Positions 13,635-22,104 of a stretch of DNA of 28,346 nt are shown piece after piece. The first letter of the stretch is position 1. Each line of letters starts with the position of its first letter. The position numbers and the translations under genes are program-made. Source of the stretch: a virus; IMG/VR virus record IMGVR_UViG_3300009422_000034, positions 1-28,346 of that record. One strand, written 5' to 3'. Under the pieces are notes generated by a model that saw nothing but the letters and a program-made list of their open reading frames with translations, had not been told where the DNA came from and did not search any database.

Positions 13635-16475
13635 CTAAACACACTTGAAGCGATCATTGTCAGTCAGCTTCAAAATTTTATTCACAAATAATTGAGTCCA
13701 ACCTTCTTTTTTGCTGGCTTTTACAAGATACCAATCTCCTGTTTTTCCTGTCTCAACTATTGGCTTGGCAAGAGTCATATACTTGTGTCTGTCTATTGAG
13801 GCTAAACTATTTCCTGTGTCGTCTTGCAATGACATGCCGAAGAACAATGTCTGACCATGCATAACTTTTCCTCCTCTTCGCTCTAGCAATACTGGCTCAT
13901 TGTGATCACGCAAATTCTTATCCATCAACTTTCCTATGACTACAAATTCTCCTGAGTTAGTAATTGTTATGTCTGCAATCTCTGTTATCTTAGATGTGAT
14001 ATTATATTTGTGTGGCTCTGCTTTTATGTGTCCCCAAAGTTCTTTGCATTCCCAGATTGAATCCCAAGGAGTTGTTCCAGAAGTAAGCAGAGTTGTTTGT
14101 CTTTTGCTCATTGGCTCTCCAGTGCTACGTTTATCCATTATGCTTCTCGCCATCTTTTCACCAACACCTTTTATTCCTATAAGACCACCAACAAGATTTC
14201 CATCTTGGACAGACCAGTTGGATAAACTTTTGTCAGCATCATACGGCTTGTAATTATATCCTTCTTTGCTCAACTCTCTTAATATTCTTATGCTCTGGTC
14301 TTCATCTTTTGCATTACGCAAACATGCTGCAGCAAACTCAAGTGGGTAGTGTGCTTTTAAAACCATGCACCAATAAGAGATCAGTCCATAAGCAACTGCA
14401 TGCGATCGATTGAATGCCCAAGATCCCATTGTATTAATCTTGTCCCATATCATTCTTGATGTGTCTTTGTCCAGTCCATTTTCAATTGCACCCAATTCAA
14501 ACTTTTCATAGAAGTTGTCGAAGAATTCTTTGCCTAAACTCTTGCTCATTGCTTTACGCAATTTGCTTACATCACCCCAGCTTAATTTTCCTACACTTCG
14601 TGCCACTTGCATGACTTGCTCTTGATAAACAATGATCCCATAAGTTTTGTCTGTGTATTCTTTTACAAGAGGGTGCATTGGATTTGCTGGAGCACCATTC
14701 TTGCGTTTAATGTATTCTGTTGTGCCTCCAGAGATCAGTGGTCCAGGTCTGCCCAAAGCTGTGATGGCAGTAATGTCCTCAAATGATTCCACTTCTATCT
14801 GCTGGCAGATGTTCTGAAGAGCAGTTCCTTCAAATTGGAAGATGCCTGCAAAATACTTCTTATTGATAATGCTGAATGCTTCCTTATCATCTAGCTTCCA
14901 ATTCTTTATCTGATCCCTTGTCATTCCTACTTGGTCTAAGACATCTTGTAGAACGCTCAGAGTCCTCAGCCCCAAAACATCAATCTTCAGCATTCCTATG
15001 GCTTCTGAATTGTGCTTGTCAATCATAGCACAACCACTCTTTTCATCAACCGCACAGTAAAGATTTGTTGGCTTGGCAGTGACAATGATTCCTGCAGCAT
15101 GAACACCTGTGTGTCTTGCGTGGTGCTCAATATCCGCTACCACCTTGAGTTCTGGATACTTATTAAGAGTTTCTTTGCCCACATCAAGTTGTTGAAAAGT
15201 ATCAAGCAAGCAGAATGCAGCTCGAGAGTCACCACCAGACCTTTCAATGATGGCTTCTTTAAGGTCAGAAACCTCCCACATAGGGATGCTCAAAGCTTTG
15301 CTCACATCTGTGATTGCTGACTTGGCTTTGAACACACTTATAGTTCCTAGCTTACTCACACAATCAGAGCCATACTTCTTGCAGAGATATTTGTAAACCA
15401 TTTCTCTCTTGGTGTCTTCAAAGTCAATATCAATATCAGGATAGTCCATTCGGTTGATGTCAATGAAGCGTTCGAACAACAGGTCATATGGAATTGGATC
15501 AACATCGGTGATGCCTATCAAGTAGCAAACCAAGCTACCACAAGAACTGCCACGAGCTGGACCAACAAACATCTTTGTCTTTGCATACTTGATCAGATCT
15601 GCAACGACATAAAAGTAGTCTTCAAACTTCTTTTCCTCAATCAAATCCAATTCTCGTTTAAGTCTTGCTGCATAGACTTCATCCTCCAAGTTCACACCTA
15701 ATTCAATTGCACCTTGTTGGCACATTTGTGCAAGGGTTTGCCATGTTTCTGGCTTAACCATCTCAGCCACTGGGAATTCAAATCTGCACTCTTCAAAAAC
15801 AGCTCTGGTTCTGTCTGGTATGTCAGCTAACTCACCACCAAAGAATTCAATCCAGTCTTCTGTGTTCATGATTGTAGCAGGGCTAGTTATCATGTTGTAA
15901 TTGTTCATGCCAATAGTGACTTGGTGTGCTGGCAAATCTTTAATAGTAGGATAGTAGTTGTTTGAACATGCCAACAGCTTTGGTCTGTATAGCTCTACCA
16001 TTCTATTCTTGTGCCAAGTATTGTTCTGAGTATCTAAAGCCACATAGAAGTTGTCTCTCGCCATGAAATCATCCGCATAGCTTTCATCCCAATAAGCTCC
16101 AAGCACCACAATCAAATTACTGCTAACAGATGACAATATGGAATAGTCAATTCTAGGAACATAATAAAACTTTTCAGTAGACAAAGTTGTCAGCTCATAA
16201 AGCTCTCTGAGTCCTTCTTGATTCTTGGCAAAAAATCGAGTGTATGAAATTGGTTGCTTTGCTCTGTCATCACAGTTGGCTACAGTTGGCAACTCAACTC
16301 CCAACAGAGGGATCTTGTCATGCTCCTTGCAGGCTTTGATAAAGTCAAGGTGTCCCCAAGTGCTTGCTCTGTCACAGATCCCCACAATGTCTTCTTGGTT
16401 GGTTTTTAAGACATCCTCTAGCTTGCCAGTTGCAAGTCTGAATGAGTATTGAGTTCTGTTTGCAAAGTTTATCAT
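13635..16475 (-). CDS. dnaE: DNA polymerase III alpha subunit (C-family replicase)
   Basis: This 946-residue replicative polymerase is of the bacterial DnaE type. The palm carries the catalytic acids in PDIDIDFED (D349 and D351) and in LKIDVLGL (D499); VGPARGSSCGSLVCY (about 304-318) and HTGVHAAGIIVT (about 455-466) are family hallmarks, as are ALGRPGPL, VYQEQVMQVAR and AFNRSHAVAYGLISYW. A helix-hairpin-helix-like segment (LIGIKGVGEKMARSI) and a possible OB-like C-terminus follow. The N-terminal PHP region lacks the usual HxHxxYS metal ligands (it reads NRTQYSF), so it is probably inactive. It is shorter than the roughly 1160-residue E. coli enzyme. It overlaps the DnaQ-like gene by 4 nt, so polymerase and proofreader are co-expressed. 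Confidence 0.95.
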   Translation of the reverse strand: MINFANRTQYSFRLATGKLEDVLKTNQEDIVGICDRASTWGHLDFIKACKEHDKIPLLGVELPTVANCDDRAKQPISYTRFFAKNQEGLRELYELTTLSTEKFYYVPRIDYSILSSVSSNLIVVLGAYWDESYADDFMARDNFYVALDTQNNTWHKNRMVELYRPKLLACSNNYYPTIKDLPAHQVTIGMNNYNMITSPATIMNTEDWIEFFGGELADIPDRTRAVFEECRFEFPVAEMVKPETWQTLAQMCQQGAIELGVNLEDEVYAARLKRELDLIEEKKFEDYFYVVADLIKYAKTKMFVGPARGSSCGSLVCYLIGITDVDPIPYDLLFERFIDINRMDYPDIDIDFEDTKREMVYKYLCKKYGSDCVSKLGTISVFKAKSAITDVSKALSIPMWEVSDLKEAIIERSGGDSRAAFCLLDTFQQLDVGKETLNKYPELKVVADIEHHARHTGVHAAGIIVTAKPTNLYCAVDEKSGCAMIDKHNSEAIGMLKIDVLGLRTLSVLQDVLDQVGMTRDQIKNWKLDDKEAFSIINKKYFAGIFQFEGTALQNICQQIEVESFEDITAITALGRPGPLISGGTTEYIKRKNGAPANPMHPLVKEYTDKTYGIIVYQEQVMQVARSVGKLSWGDVSKLRKAMSKSLGKEFFDNFYEKFELGAIENGLDKDTSRMIWDKINTMGSWAFNRSHAVAYGLISYWCMVLKAHYPLEFAAACLRNAKDEDQSIRILRELSKEGYNYKPYDADKSLSNWSVQDGNLVGGLIGIKGVGEKMARSIMDKRSTGEPMSKRQTTLLTSGTTPWDSIWECKELWGHIKAEPHKYNITSKITEIADITITNSGEFVVIGKLMDKNLRDHNEPVLLERRGGKVMHGQTLFFGMSLQDDTGNSLASIDRHKYMTLAKPIVETGKTGDWYLVKASKKEGWTQLFVNKILKLTDNDRFKCV

Positions 16476-17017
16476 TTTATATCTATGTAATTATTTTCTA
16501 TCATCCACACAGCACACTTTGTCAGTGCTTCAACATCATTGATCGCTCTGTGTGCACCTTCAAATTTCATACCACCAGTTGCGATCTCGTATAATCGTCC
16601 TTGGTTGAGTCTAACTCCTCTTAGGTGAAAGCTTTGCTCAATGGTGCAGATCAAATTCTTAGGCATTGGAAAGTCTTCCACTTGGTTACGCTTCATCTCA
16701 ATTTCAATCATGCTCTTATCAAATGACAAGTTGTGTGCAATGAGATTGGTTTCACCTTCAAAGAATGACTTGAGTTCGCCAATGCGTTCTGAAAATTTCT
16801 TTTCATCCTCAATCATCTTGTCTGTGATCTTTGTTATTTTAATTATCTCTGGTGCCAAAGGTCTGCTTGGATTAACTAAAAAGTGCAACCTATCAAGCTC
16901 TGCAAGTGTTTCATCACAAAGCTTGATGGCTGCAAATTCTATTACCTTTGGCTGATGCTTGATGTCAGAGGCAATTGCCTTAACAAGTCCAGTTGTCTCT
17001 GTATCAAATATAATCAT
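16472..17017 (-). CDS. dnaQ: DnaQ-like 3'-5' exonuclease (DEDDh)
   Basis: The 181-residue protein has all exonuclease motifs: ExoI FDTETTG (D5, E7), ExoII AHNLSFDKSM (D100) and ExoIII HRAINDVEA (H156, D161), the DEDDh arrangement of the DNA polymerase III epsilon subunit. It should remove misincorporated bases for the alpha polymerase encoded directly after it, with the ATGA overlap at 16472-16475. No clear clamp-binding or alpha-binding tail is seen beyond the nuclease domain. It is therefore a minimal proofreading partner, encoded separately from the polymerase as in enterobacteria and unlike Gram-positive PolC. Confidence 0.92.
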   Translation of the reverse strand: MIIFDTETTGLVKAIASDIKHQPKVIEFAAIKLCDETLAELDRLHFLVNPSRPLAPEIIKITKITDKMIEDEKKFSERIGELKSFFEGETNLIAHNLSFDKSMIEIEMKRNQVEDFPMPKNLICTIEQSFHLRGVRLNQGRLYEIATGGMKFEGAHRAINDVEALTKCAVWMIENNYIDIK

Positions 17018-17316
17018 CAGTCTTTTTTTCTGAATGAATCTGTATACTCAACCATTGCACAGTAAACTCCTGCATCATGAATTGAATCTTGGTGACCACC
17101 TTCTGGGAAGTTAGATGCATACCTAGTGATTTTAACAATCAGCAATTCAAACAAGTGCCAAGAATTAAAGTCCTCTTTGGTTTGCAGCTTTATACCATCT
17201 GGAAAAAGAGTGTTCATGATTACTCCAACTTTCATATAGTTGTCTTTGTAAACTGAATTCCTTTCCACATAAGTCTCTGCAGACTCTTTGAGTATTTCTT
17301 CAACGCTCTTACGCAT
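17017..17316 (-). CDS. DUF6378/MazG-like phage protein, 99 aa
   Basis: The protein has the series ERNSVYKDNYMKVG, TLFPDGIKLQTKEDFNSWHL, IVKITRYASNF and GGHQDSIHDAGVYCAMVEY. Those segments match a small phage family (DUF6378-like) whose HQDSxHDxxVYxAM ending recalls the helical acid/His arrangement of MazG-type nucleotide pyrophosphohydrolases. A dNTP-pool role would suit its place between nucleotide enzymes and the polymerase, but it is not shown. It overlaps its upstream gene by 8 nt and its downstream gene by 1 nt. Confidence 0.65.
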   Translation of the reverse strand: MRKSVEEILKESAETYVERNSVYKDNYMKVGVIMNTLFPDGIKLQTKEDFNSWHLFELLIVKITRYASNFPEGGHQDSIHDAGVYCAMVEYTDSFRKKD

Positions 17317-17809
17317 CTTTCTCCAATCGTTGGATTAGCTTCAAGTCCCAACCAAGGTCATCAAGAGTATCAAACACACAGTAGTGATATTTGCGTCCAT
17401 TGTTCTTGAGGAACTCATTTGTGTGATCAGTTGTAAACAGTTCCTGTGCAACTTTGATCTTATAAGTATCATACAAGAACTTTTTCTCGCTGTCTATTTC
17501 TTCAACATGGAATCCTTTGTGAGATAAGAATGTCTTACTCAGATCTCTTCCTCTGACTCCATGCCAGTTGTCTCCTTGTTGATAGTTTAACAGCTCGAAC
17601 TCATAGCCCATTTCATAATTGAATGCTAGGTTTCCTATTGATCCTCCAACAATCTCTTTGCCGAAGCACTCTCCTGTTGCAGTAACTTGATCACGCACCC
17701 ACTCTTTAGTTCCTAGGATTGTGTTGTGGTTCTCTATTGCCAGACCAATGTTAGGGCAGTAGATTGCCACTTGATCTATTTTTCCGTATCTTACTTCTAT
17801 GCTATTCAT
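17309..17809 (-). CDS. VOC (glyoxalase/dioxygenase fold) protein
   Basis: The protein has 166 residues. IDQVAIYCPNIGLAIENH at the N-terminus resembles the first strand-helix of a VOC module. The segment NLAFNYEMGYEFELLNYQQG, followed by NWH, resembles its closing strands with a metal-ligand Glu, and SHKGFHVEE starts a second module. VOC proteins bind a divalent metal and act as isomerases, dioxygenases, thiol transferases or resistance proteins, so the substrate cannot be predicted. It follows the SDR gene with a 4-nt gap, in one operon with ThyX and the flavoprotein, which suggests a shared pathway. Confidence 0.65.
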   Translation of the reverse strand: MNSIEVRYGKIDQVAIYCPNIGLAIENHNTILGTKEWVRDQVTATGECFGKEIVGGSIGNLAFNYEMGYEFELLNYQQGDNWHGVRGRDLSKTFLSHKGFHVEEIDSEKKFLYDTYKIKVAQELFTTDHTNEFLKNNGRKYHYCVFDTLDDLGWDLKLIQRLEKDA

Positions 17810-17813
17810 TTTA

Positions 17814-18503
17814 TTATGCTCCGTATGGGATTATTGTTCCAGTTAAGTATTTGTGTCTCTGTTTAGTTGATAGCAGGAATGCTAAGAACTCTGCCAAGCT
17901 GTCAGGATCAGTTTCTTCACCTGCCAGAAGTGCATTGAGCTGATATTCTTTTGCTTGCTCTGGTGTCCAGCCACGCACAGAAGGAACTCTGCTGTCAATG
18001 TAATCAGACATTCCAGTTCCAGATAGCTTGTTGGGTGAAATGCCGAACACTGTAATGCCATGTGCCTTTGATAATTCTCTGGCGAGCTGGAGTGTCATTA
18101 TGTGAGCTGCACCTTTACTTGCATTGTAGGCAAGTGAGTTAGTCATTGGCATGTGAGAAGCATTAGAGACAATGTTCACAATGAATCCTTTTGTGTCTTT
18201 AAGCTTCTGCAAGAAGTGCTTGGACATATTAAATATAGACTTCGCATTTGTGTCCATAACTAAATCCCAATCTTCTTCAGTAAACTTGTCCAAGTAATCA
18301 ATGCGATTAACACCTGCGCAGTTTATGATGCCATGGACTTCTACTTTTACATCTAAAGAGAATTCATGAACAGATGTATAGTCAGTCAGATCGACTTCCC
18401 ACTTGTCTGCTTTAATTACATTTGTATTCTCGTCCTTCCTTAAGTGTTCGCAAATGCTTTCACCTAATCCAGAATTCGATCCTGTTACTATTATATTATT
18501 CAT
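17814..18503 (-). CDS. Short-chain dehydrogenase/reductase (SDR)
   Basis: The 229-residue classical SDR has a cofactor motif TGSNSGLG (7-14), structural NCAG (61-64), and an active-site set Ser113, Tyr126 and Lys130 (IVSNAS ... AYNASKGA). An Asn in MDTNAKS corresponds to the fourth catalytic residue. All key positions are intact, so it is likely an active NAD(P)-dependent oxidoreductase. The C-terminal part (GTGMSDYIDSRVP ... GWTPEQ) would shape the substrate pocket; the ending YLTGTIIPYGA lacks the usual VDGG signature. The substrate is unknown. An AAAGGAAAAA stretch 9-15 nt before the ATG is one of the few plausible Shine-Dalgarno sites in the window. Confidence 0.88.
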   Translation of the reverse strand: MNNIIVTGSNSGLGESICEHLRKDENTNVIKADKWEVDLTDYTSVHEFSLDVKVEVHGIINCAGVNRIDYLDKFTEEDWDLVMDTNAKSIFNMSKHFLQKLKDTKGFIVNIVSNASHMPMTNSLAYNASKGAAHIMTLQLARELSKAHGITVFGISPNKLSGTGMSDYIDSRVPSVRGWTPEQAKEYQLNALLAGEETDPDSLAEFLAFLLSTKQRHKYLTGTIIPYGA

Positions 18504-18903
18504 TTATTTTTCCTTTGTTTACGTTGATTGCTATGTCGTCATATATCTTTACACACCTTGTGTCCTTGACATTTGTTACCTCTAGTTTGACTCCAAACTT
18601 GATCCAGCTCCATGCAGTGATGTAATCAATAGACATGATTGAATTTAACCCTGTCTCATCTGAACACCTTGCTGTGAATATTTTGACTCGTTTGCCGTCT
18701 AGCAAATCTCTTGCCATGCGTTCACAAACTAATGACTGGTCATCTCCTATGTGGTCAGCACCTAGCCAACCATCATAAGCAACAAGAGTTCTGTCTAGGT
18801 CGTAACCAACCCAACTGGTGTCCTCGTTGCCCATGTAACCTGTGATGTCATAGAGATCATTTGTGTGCTTTGCTATATATATTCTTGTTGTTGGCTTGCT
18901 CAC
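18496..18903 (-). CDS. HAD-superfamily phosphatase-like protein
   Basis: The protein has 135 residues. HAD motif I is YDLDRTLV (D35, D37, T39); the usual Gly after the second Asp is Arg here. IFTAR (75-79) is motif II, and VKD (112-114) with IYDD (120-123) give motifs III and IV. The WLG.DHIGD stretch and the IFTAR ... ITAWSW layout are typical of a small phage HAD group, likely nucleotide or sugar-phosphate phosphatases. The start is GTG in a GTGA overlap with the ThyX stop. A dNMP-phosphatase role next to ThyX would make sense but is inference. Confidence 0.75.
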   Translation of the reverse strand: MSKPTTRIYIAKHTNDLYDITGYMGNEDTSWVGYDLDRTLVAYDGWLGADHIGDDQSLVCERMARDLLDGKRVKIFTARCSDETGLNSIMSIDYITAWSWIKFGVKLEVTNVKDTRCVKIYDDIAINVNKGKINE

Positions 18904-19628
18904 TTTTCACCCTTCCTAATTTTATCAATCGCTTTCCATCCACAGTAACGCTCTTCAGTTGAAAGCTTTCTTTTTTCACCTGTCTCGATTAGTTGCTCTA
19001 AAAGCTTTAGCCGATCCTGTCCTTTGGGTTGAATAAAATCTTCAGCCCATGGGTGAATCTTTATTACCTCTTCAAACATCCCTTCAAATACATCTCTGTA
19101 TTCGTTCTGAGTCCTCTTGCCAGTTCTAGATCTGCCCATCTCAGCAATCGTTCTTAAGTTGAACTGAGCAATAATGTTGGTGCATATATTTGTTGGCAGA
19201 ACTCCTCTGGCATCTTCTACTGCACAGCCCATGTCAATAAGATCATCATAGGTCTTCTGTATGGTGTCCATGCACTTGTCGTATGCTTCCTTGCAATTGA
19301 CATTGTCCTCAATAGTTGGACCAGTTACATATTCAAACTTCTCCATGTTGAGAAGACGCATTGTCTGCTGGGCATAACTGCCTGTCCTAGTCCTAACAAA
19401 CTGGTGAGTGAATGCTCTGCTAACTCCAGAGATCTCGAATGTGTAATTCACAAACTCCCAACTGCTTGGAATTGTGTTAGCCATGTAAGAAAGCTCTTCT
19501 TGCTTTTCTTCAATGGACATCTTCTTGATCTTGTCTCTAGTCTCATCTCCTTGAGTGAGCCTAGTGCTCTTAGTATAGATCAGCTTATCAACTGCTCCAT
19601 ATGTATAATCTATTAATTTTACTTTCAT
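18900..19628 (-). CDS. thyX: Divergent flavin-dependent thymidylate synthase (ThyX family)
   Basis: The 242-residue protein has the ThyX frame: FEISGVSRAFTHQFVR, then the signature region, and late NLRTIAEMGRSRTGKRTQNE, then YRDVFEGM, equivalent to the NAR...AQ.EIR..A helix. ThyX makes dTMP from dUMP using methylene-tetrahydrofolate and FAD. The signature RHRx7S is RTR-TGSYAQQ-T here (R79, T80, R81, T89), and the family's S.RY is TMRL. The His in the preceding FEH(I/V).FTF motif that contacts FAD in classical ThyX appears to be replaced (SSWEFVNYTF). These changes suggest a separate subfamily that may have altered chemistry. It overlaps the flavoprotein gene by 4 nt and the HAD gene by 3 nt. 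Confidence 0.85.
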   Translation of the reverse strand: MKVKLIDYTYGAVDKLIYTKSTRLTQGDETRDKIKKMSIEEKQEELSYMANTIPSSWEFVNYTFEISGVSRAFTHQFVRTRTGSYAQQTMRLLNMEKFEYVTGPTIEDNVNCKEAYDKCMDTIQKTYDDLIDMGCAVEDARGVLPTNICTNIIAQFNLRTIAEMGRSRTGKRTQNEYRDVFEGMFEEVIKIHPWAEDFIQPKGQDRLKLLEQLIETGEKRKLSTEERYCGWKAIDKIRKGEK

Positions 19629-20578
19629 TTTATTTTGGTTTTATGGTTGTGGTTGTAATGGCTAGTGCCAGAAAGCTTTTCTATCTTACGAACGTCATCA
19701 ACTACTGCATCCATAAGCAGTGGTCTCCACGTTGCGAATCTCCCTAATGAGTAAACATTGTATTGCTGAGTCAAGTAATAAATAAACTCCTGCCTCTCAT
19801 GCTCATCAATGCTGAGTATTTTCCCAAGTGGCTGTGTGTGAACTGTCTCCTCTTCTATTTCAATGTCTGTTGAATTTAGACTGCAAATTGTGCTGAGGAA
19901 ATTGTAGACCACTTGCCTAGATTTTTCAGTAACATCTACATCACACTCTATAATCAAGTCATCTCCGTGAATGCTTCCTCTGTACCAATGTGTATACAAA
20001 GAAGAATTGTAAATTGTCTGGTGCACTCTGCTCTTTGGCTTCTTCAGCTTACACCTAATAACAAAGATCGGCTTGGCACATTCTCTAAATTTTATATCTG
20101 TCTTCCAGCCAACGATCTTCATCATCACAGGCATGGGCAATGTGCTTATAGTAAGATCACCATCATGCTTGCATCCTTCAATGTTAGCCTTGCCAATGGT
20201 GACTCCATACTCCACTTCAATGCTGTTAGCCATCTGCTCAACAAAGTTGTTAGGTGCTAAATACCTTACGCAAGGATCCAGATTCCAAACACTCCTGTCT
20301 TCAATTGCACCAGTAGCTTTTAAACTATAATTATTTGCATCTTGAACTGATGGTTTTTCCTTGTAGCCATTGTGTGTATACAATGACTTGTTCACCTTAA
20401 TTTTTTGGAATGGTATGCCAGTGGCTTCACTAACACTTTGATTGCGGAATCTCAATACAGCTTTGTGCAAGTCTGGAAGCTCGTCTTTGGCTTCAAAAAC
20501 TGTTGGGCATCTTCTCCGCATCATGTTTGCAGCAAGCAGACCTGCCATGCCTGCTCCTAATATATTTGTCTTTTGCAT
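19625..20578 (-). CDS. FAD/NAD(P)-binding Rossmann oxidoreductase
   Basis: The 317-residue protein begins with a dinucleotide-binding fold: NILGAGMAGLLAANMM (GxGxxG, G8, G10, G13) and an acidic residue ending the second strand (FEAKDELP). A second FAD-contact-like segment near the C-terminus, YSLGRFATWRPLLMDAVVDD, resembles the G-R-ATW-P element of UDP-galactopyranose-mutase and amine-oxidase-like flavoproteins. STLPMP (about 165-170) is like the ATG motif region of such enzymes. The substrate is unknown. It is first in the operon after the terminator at 20622-20659 and overlaps ThyX, itself a flavoenzyme, so the two may act on the same or successive intermediates. Confidence 0.72.
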   Translation of the reverse strand: MQKTNILGAGMAGLLAANMMRRRCPTVFEAKDELPDLHKAVLRFRNQSVSEATGIPFQKIKVNKSLYTHNGYKEKPSVQDANNYSLKATGAIEDRSVWNLDPCVRYLAPNNFVEQMANSIEVEYGVTIGKANIEGCKHDGDLTISTLPMPVMMKIVGWKTDIKFRECAKPIFVIRCKLKKPKSRVHQTIYNSSLYTHWYRGSIHGDDLIIECDVDVTEKSRQVVYNFLSTICSLNSTDIEIEEETVHTQPLGKILSIDEHERQEFIYYLTQQYNVYSLGRFATWRPLLMDAVVDDVRKIEKLSGTSHYNHNHKTKIK

Positions 20579-20621
20579 TTTAATAATAGTGTGAATTGTT
20601 AATGATATTTATAAGAGATAA

Positions 20622-20659
20622 ATTGCCACACGCTAACAACCCCATTAACGTGTGGCAAT
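20622..20659 (-). terminator. Strong hairpin, likely leftward terminator
   Basis: ATTGCCACACG (20622-20632) and CGTGTGGCAAT (20649-20659) form an exact 11-bp inverted repeat; the inner TAA/TTA could add three pairs after one mismatch. On the minus strand it is followed by the T-rich TTATCTCTTAT. It separates the SSB-like gene from the flavoprotein/ThyX operon and could partially terminate between them. Confidence 0.65.
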
Positions 20660-20673
20660 GATCTGTTCAGCTT

Positions 20674-21462
20674 TTAGAACGGAACTTCTTCTGTGCTTTC
20701 TGGTGCCTTAGTTTCTGGCATCCCTTCGTGTGCAGAAGTCTTTACATCGCCTGCAATGATCTGTTCACGGAATGCTTTTGCATCGTTATACAATTGCATT
20801 CCATTTTCAATCTCTGTGACGTTGTTGTCGCCAGCAATCTTCCAACCAAACCAAGAGCCTTGGTCATTTGATTCTGGTGATGTAGTAAGCTTGTATGTCC
20901 GATAAAACATTGCAGGATTGAATGATCCTTCTCCTTCTGATCGTGCTACTCTCAACTGGTTGATCATAGTGTTCCACTTTTTGGACTTCTTGATTTGACT
21001 GCCATGCATTGATAATGCGTATGGACTGTAAGAGCCATCTTCATTCAACACGTAGATGTAATACTCTGCACAAGGCATAATCACGTTGCCATCATTGTTG
21101 ATGTATTGACCACGATCATCACGCTTGCAATTGTTAAGAGGATAATCACCTTTGTGGACATTGACCAATCCTCCACCTTGTTTGCGAGGCTCCCACTCAA
21201 GATATGACTTTGAATATGTGATAGGTAATACTGTCACACCTTCTCCACCATCAATAAGCTTCTCTTCAGCATTGTCAATAATCATTCCTGCCTTAGCACC
21301 ATCAACAGATTGCACCTGTTCACTTAATGCTTGCAGAATCTTAAGACGAGGAATGATGTAATCATCCTTGCCCATTTCTTCTTGTCCTGCTCCACCATCT
21401 TCTTCAAATGATGTAACTGATAGTTCATTCTTACTTGCTTTTGTTATTTGTTTCTTAGCCAT
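20674..21462 (-). CDS. Putative single-stranded DNA-binding protein
   Basis: The protein has 262 residues. The conserved core runs from DDYIIPRLKILQALSEQV through KAGMIIDN and VTVLPITYSKSYLEWEPR, followed by GGGLV. The C-terminus is an acidic, flexible tail ending STEEVPF, much like the DDDIPF tip of bacterial SSB, which recruits partner proteins. Such proteins are common in phage replication blocks. The gene lies next to a conserved partner gene and two genes from the primase-helicase. AAAGGAAAG lies 10-19 nt before the ATG. The SSB function is inferred from the tail and the context rather than from a recognised OB-fold signature. Confidence 0.65.
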   Translation of the reverse strand: MAKKQITKASKNELSVTSFEEDGGAGQEEMGKDDYIIPRLKILQALSEQVQSVDGAKAGMIIDNAEEKLIDGGEGVTVLPITYSKSYLEWEPRKQGGGLVNVHKGDYPLNNCKRDDRGQYINNDGNVIMPCAEYYIYVLNEDGSYSPYALSMHGSQIKKSKKWNTMINQLRVARSEGEGSFNPAMFYRTYKLTTSPESNDQGSWFGWKIAGDNNVTEIENGMQLYNDAKAFREQIIAGDVKTSAHEGMPETKAPESTEEVPF

Positions 21463-21498
21463 ATATTATGCTTTCCTTTATTGTTATTAGTTTAGAGC

Positions 21499-22104
21499 TT
21501 AGAGCTTTTTTCTGCCCATTTTTAACTCTGCGATACTGCCTGTGTAAACATTAAATGCATCCAAGTCCACATCTGTGCCTTGTGACATTTGTTCTTTCAC
21601 CCAAGCGGTAAGTTGTCCTGTGTGAACTGTATCATTCACCTCTACATTCAGTCCTAAGCTTTGCAGCTCACGGATAGCACTGTCTTTGCGTTCAATGTCA
21701 CCTTTTTCAAATTGGACATCTAGCTTAGACTTGATCAGTGATCCTCCTCCACCAAGAGTTAGGGATGCTAATGCCATCTCTCTTTTCTCGATTAGTTGCT
21801 CTCTGCGATACTGATCCTTTTCTCTTGCGATAGATGTAGCTGTTGGAATTGATGCTTTAACAAAGCTCTTAACAGAAACTTTTATACCATCACTTGTTTC
21901 AAAGCTTTCAAGTCCTAACTCTGCCATAGCTTCTGGAAGGTGAAGTGTGTCTACTTCTTCTGCATACTTCATCAACTCTTTCAAGACAATCTTCTTGTCT
22001 TCAATCTCATTGGAAAGTTGTCTGCGATTCTTTAAAAGACTTTGCAATGTAGTTGTGTCTTCTGAGGGTAATGCTTTGTCTTGTTCTATATTTTCGTTAT
22101 TCAT
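21499..22104 (-). CDS. Conserved phage replication-module protein, 201 aa
   Basis: The N-terminal half is a coiled-coil-like region (SLLKNRRQLSNEIEDKKIVL, then KELMKYAEEVDT). A second conserved part has ELGLESFETSDGIKVSVKSF. Near the C-terminus are LIKSKLDVQFEKGD and VHTGQLTAWVKEQM, followed by DLDAFNVYTGSIAELK. This pattern occurs in an uncharacterised phage protein usually found next to SSB-like genes, and the gene order here agrees. A role in handling single-stranded DNA or loading the replication machinery is plausible. It overlaps the upstream gene by 4 nt. Confidence 0.65.
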   Translation of the reverse strand: MNNENIEQDKALPSEDTTTLQSLLKNRRQLSNEIEDKKIVLKELMKYAEEVDTLHLPEAMAELGLESFETSDGIKVSVKSFVKASIPTATSIAREKDQYRREQLIEKREMALASLTLGGGGSLIKSKLDVQFEKGDIERKDSAIRELQSLGLNVEVNDTVHTGQLTAWVKEQMSQGTDVDLDAFNVYTGSIAELKMGRKKL

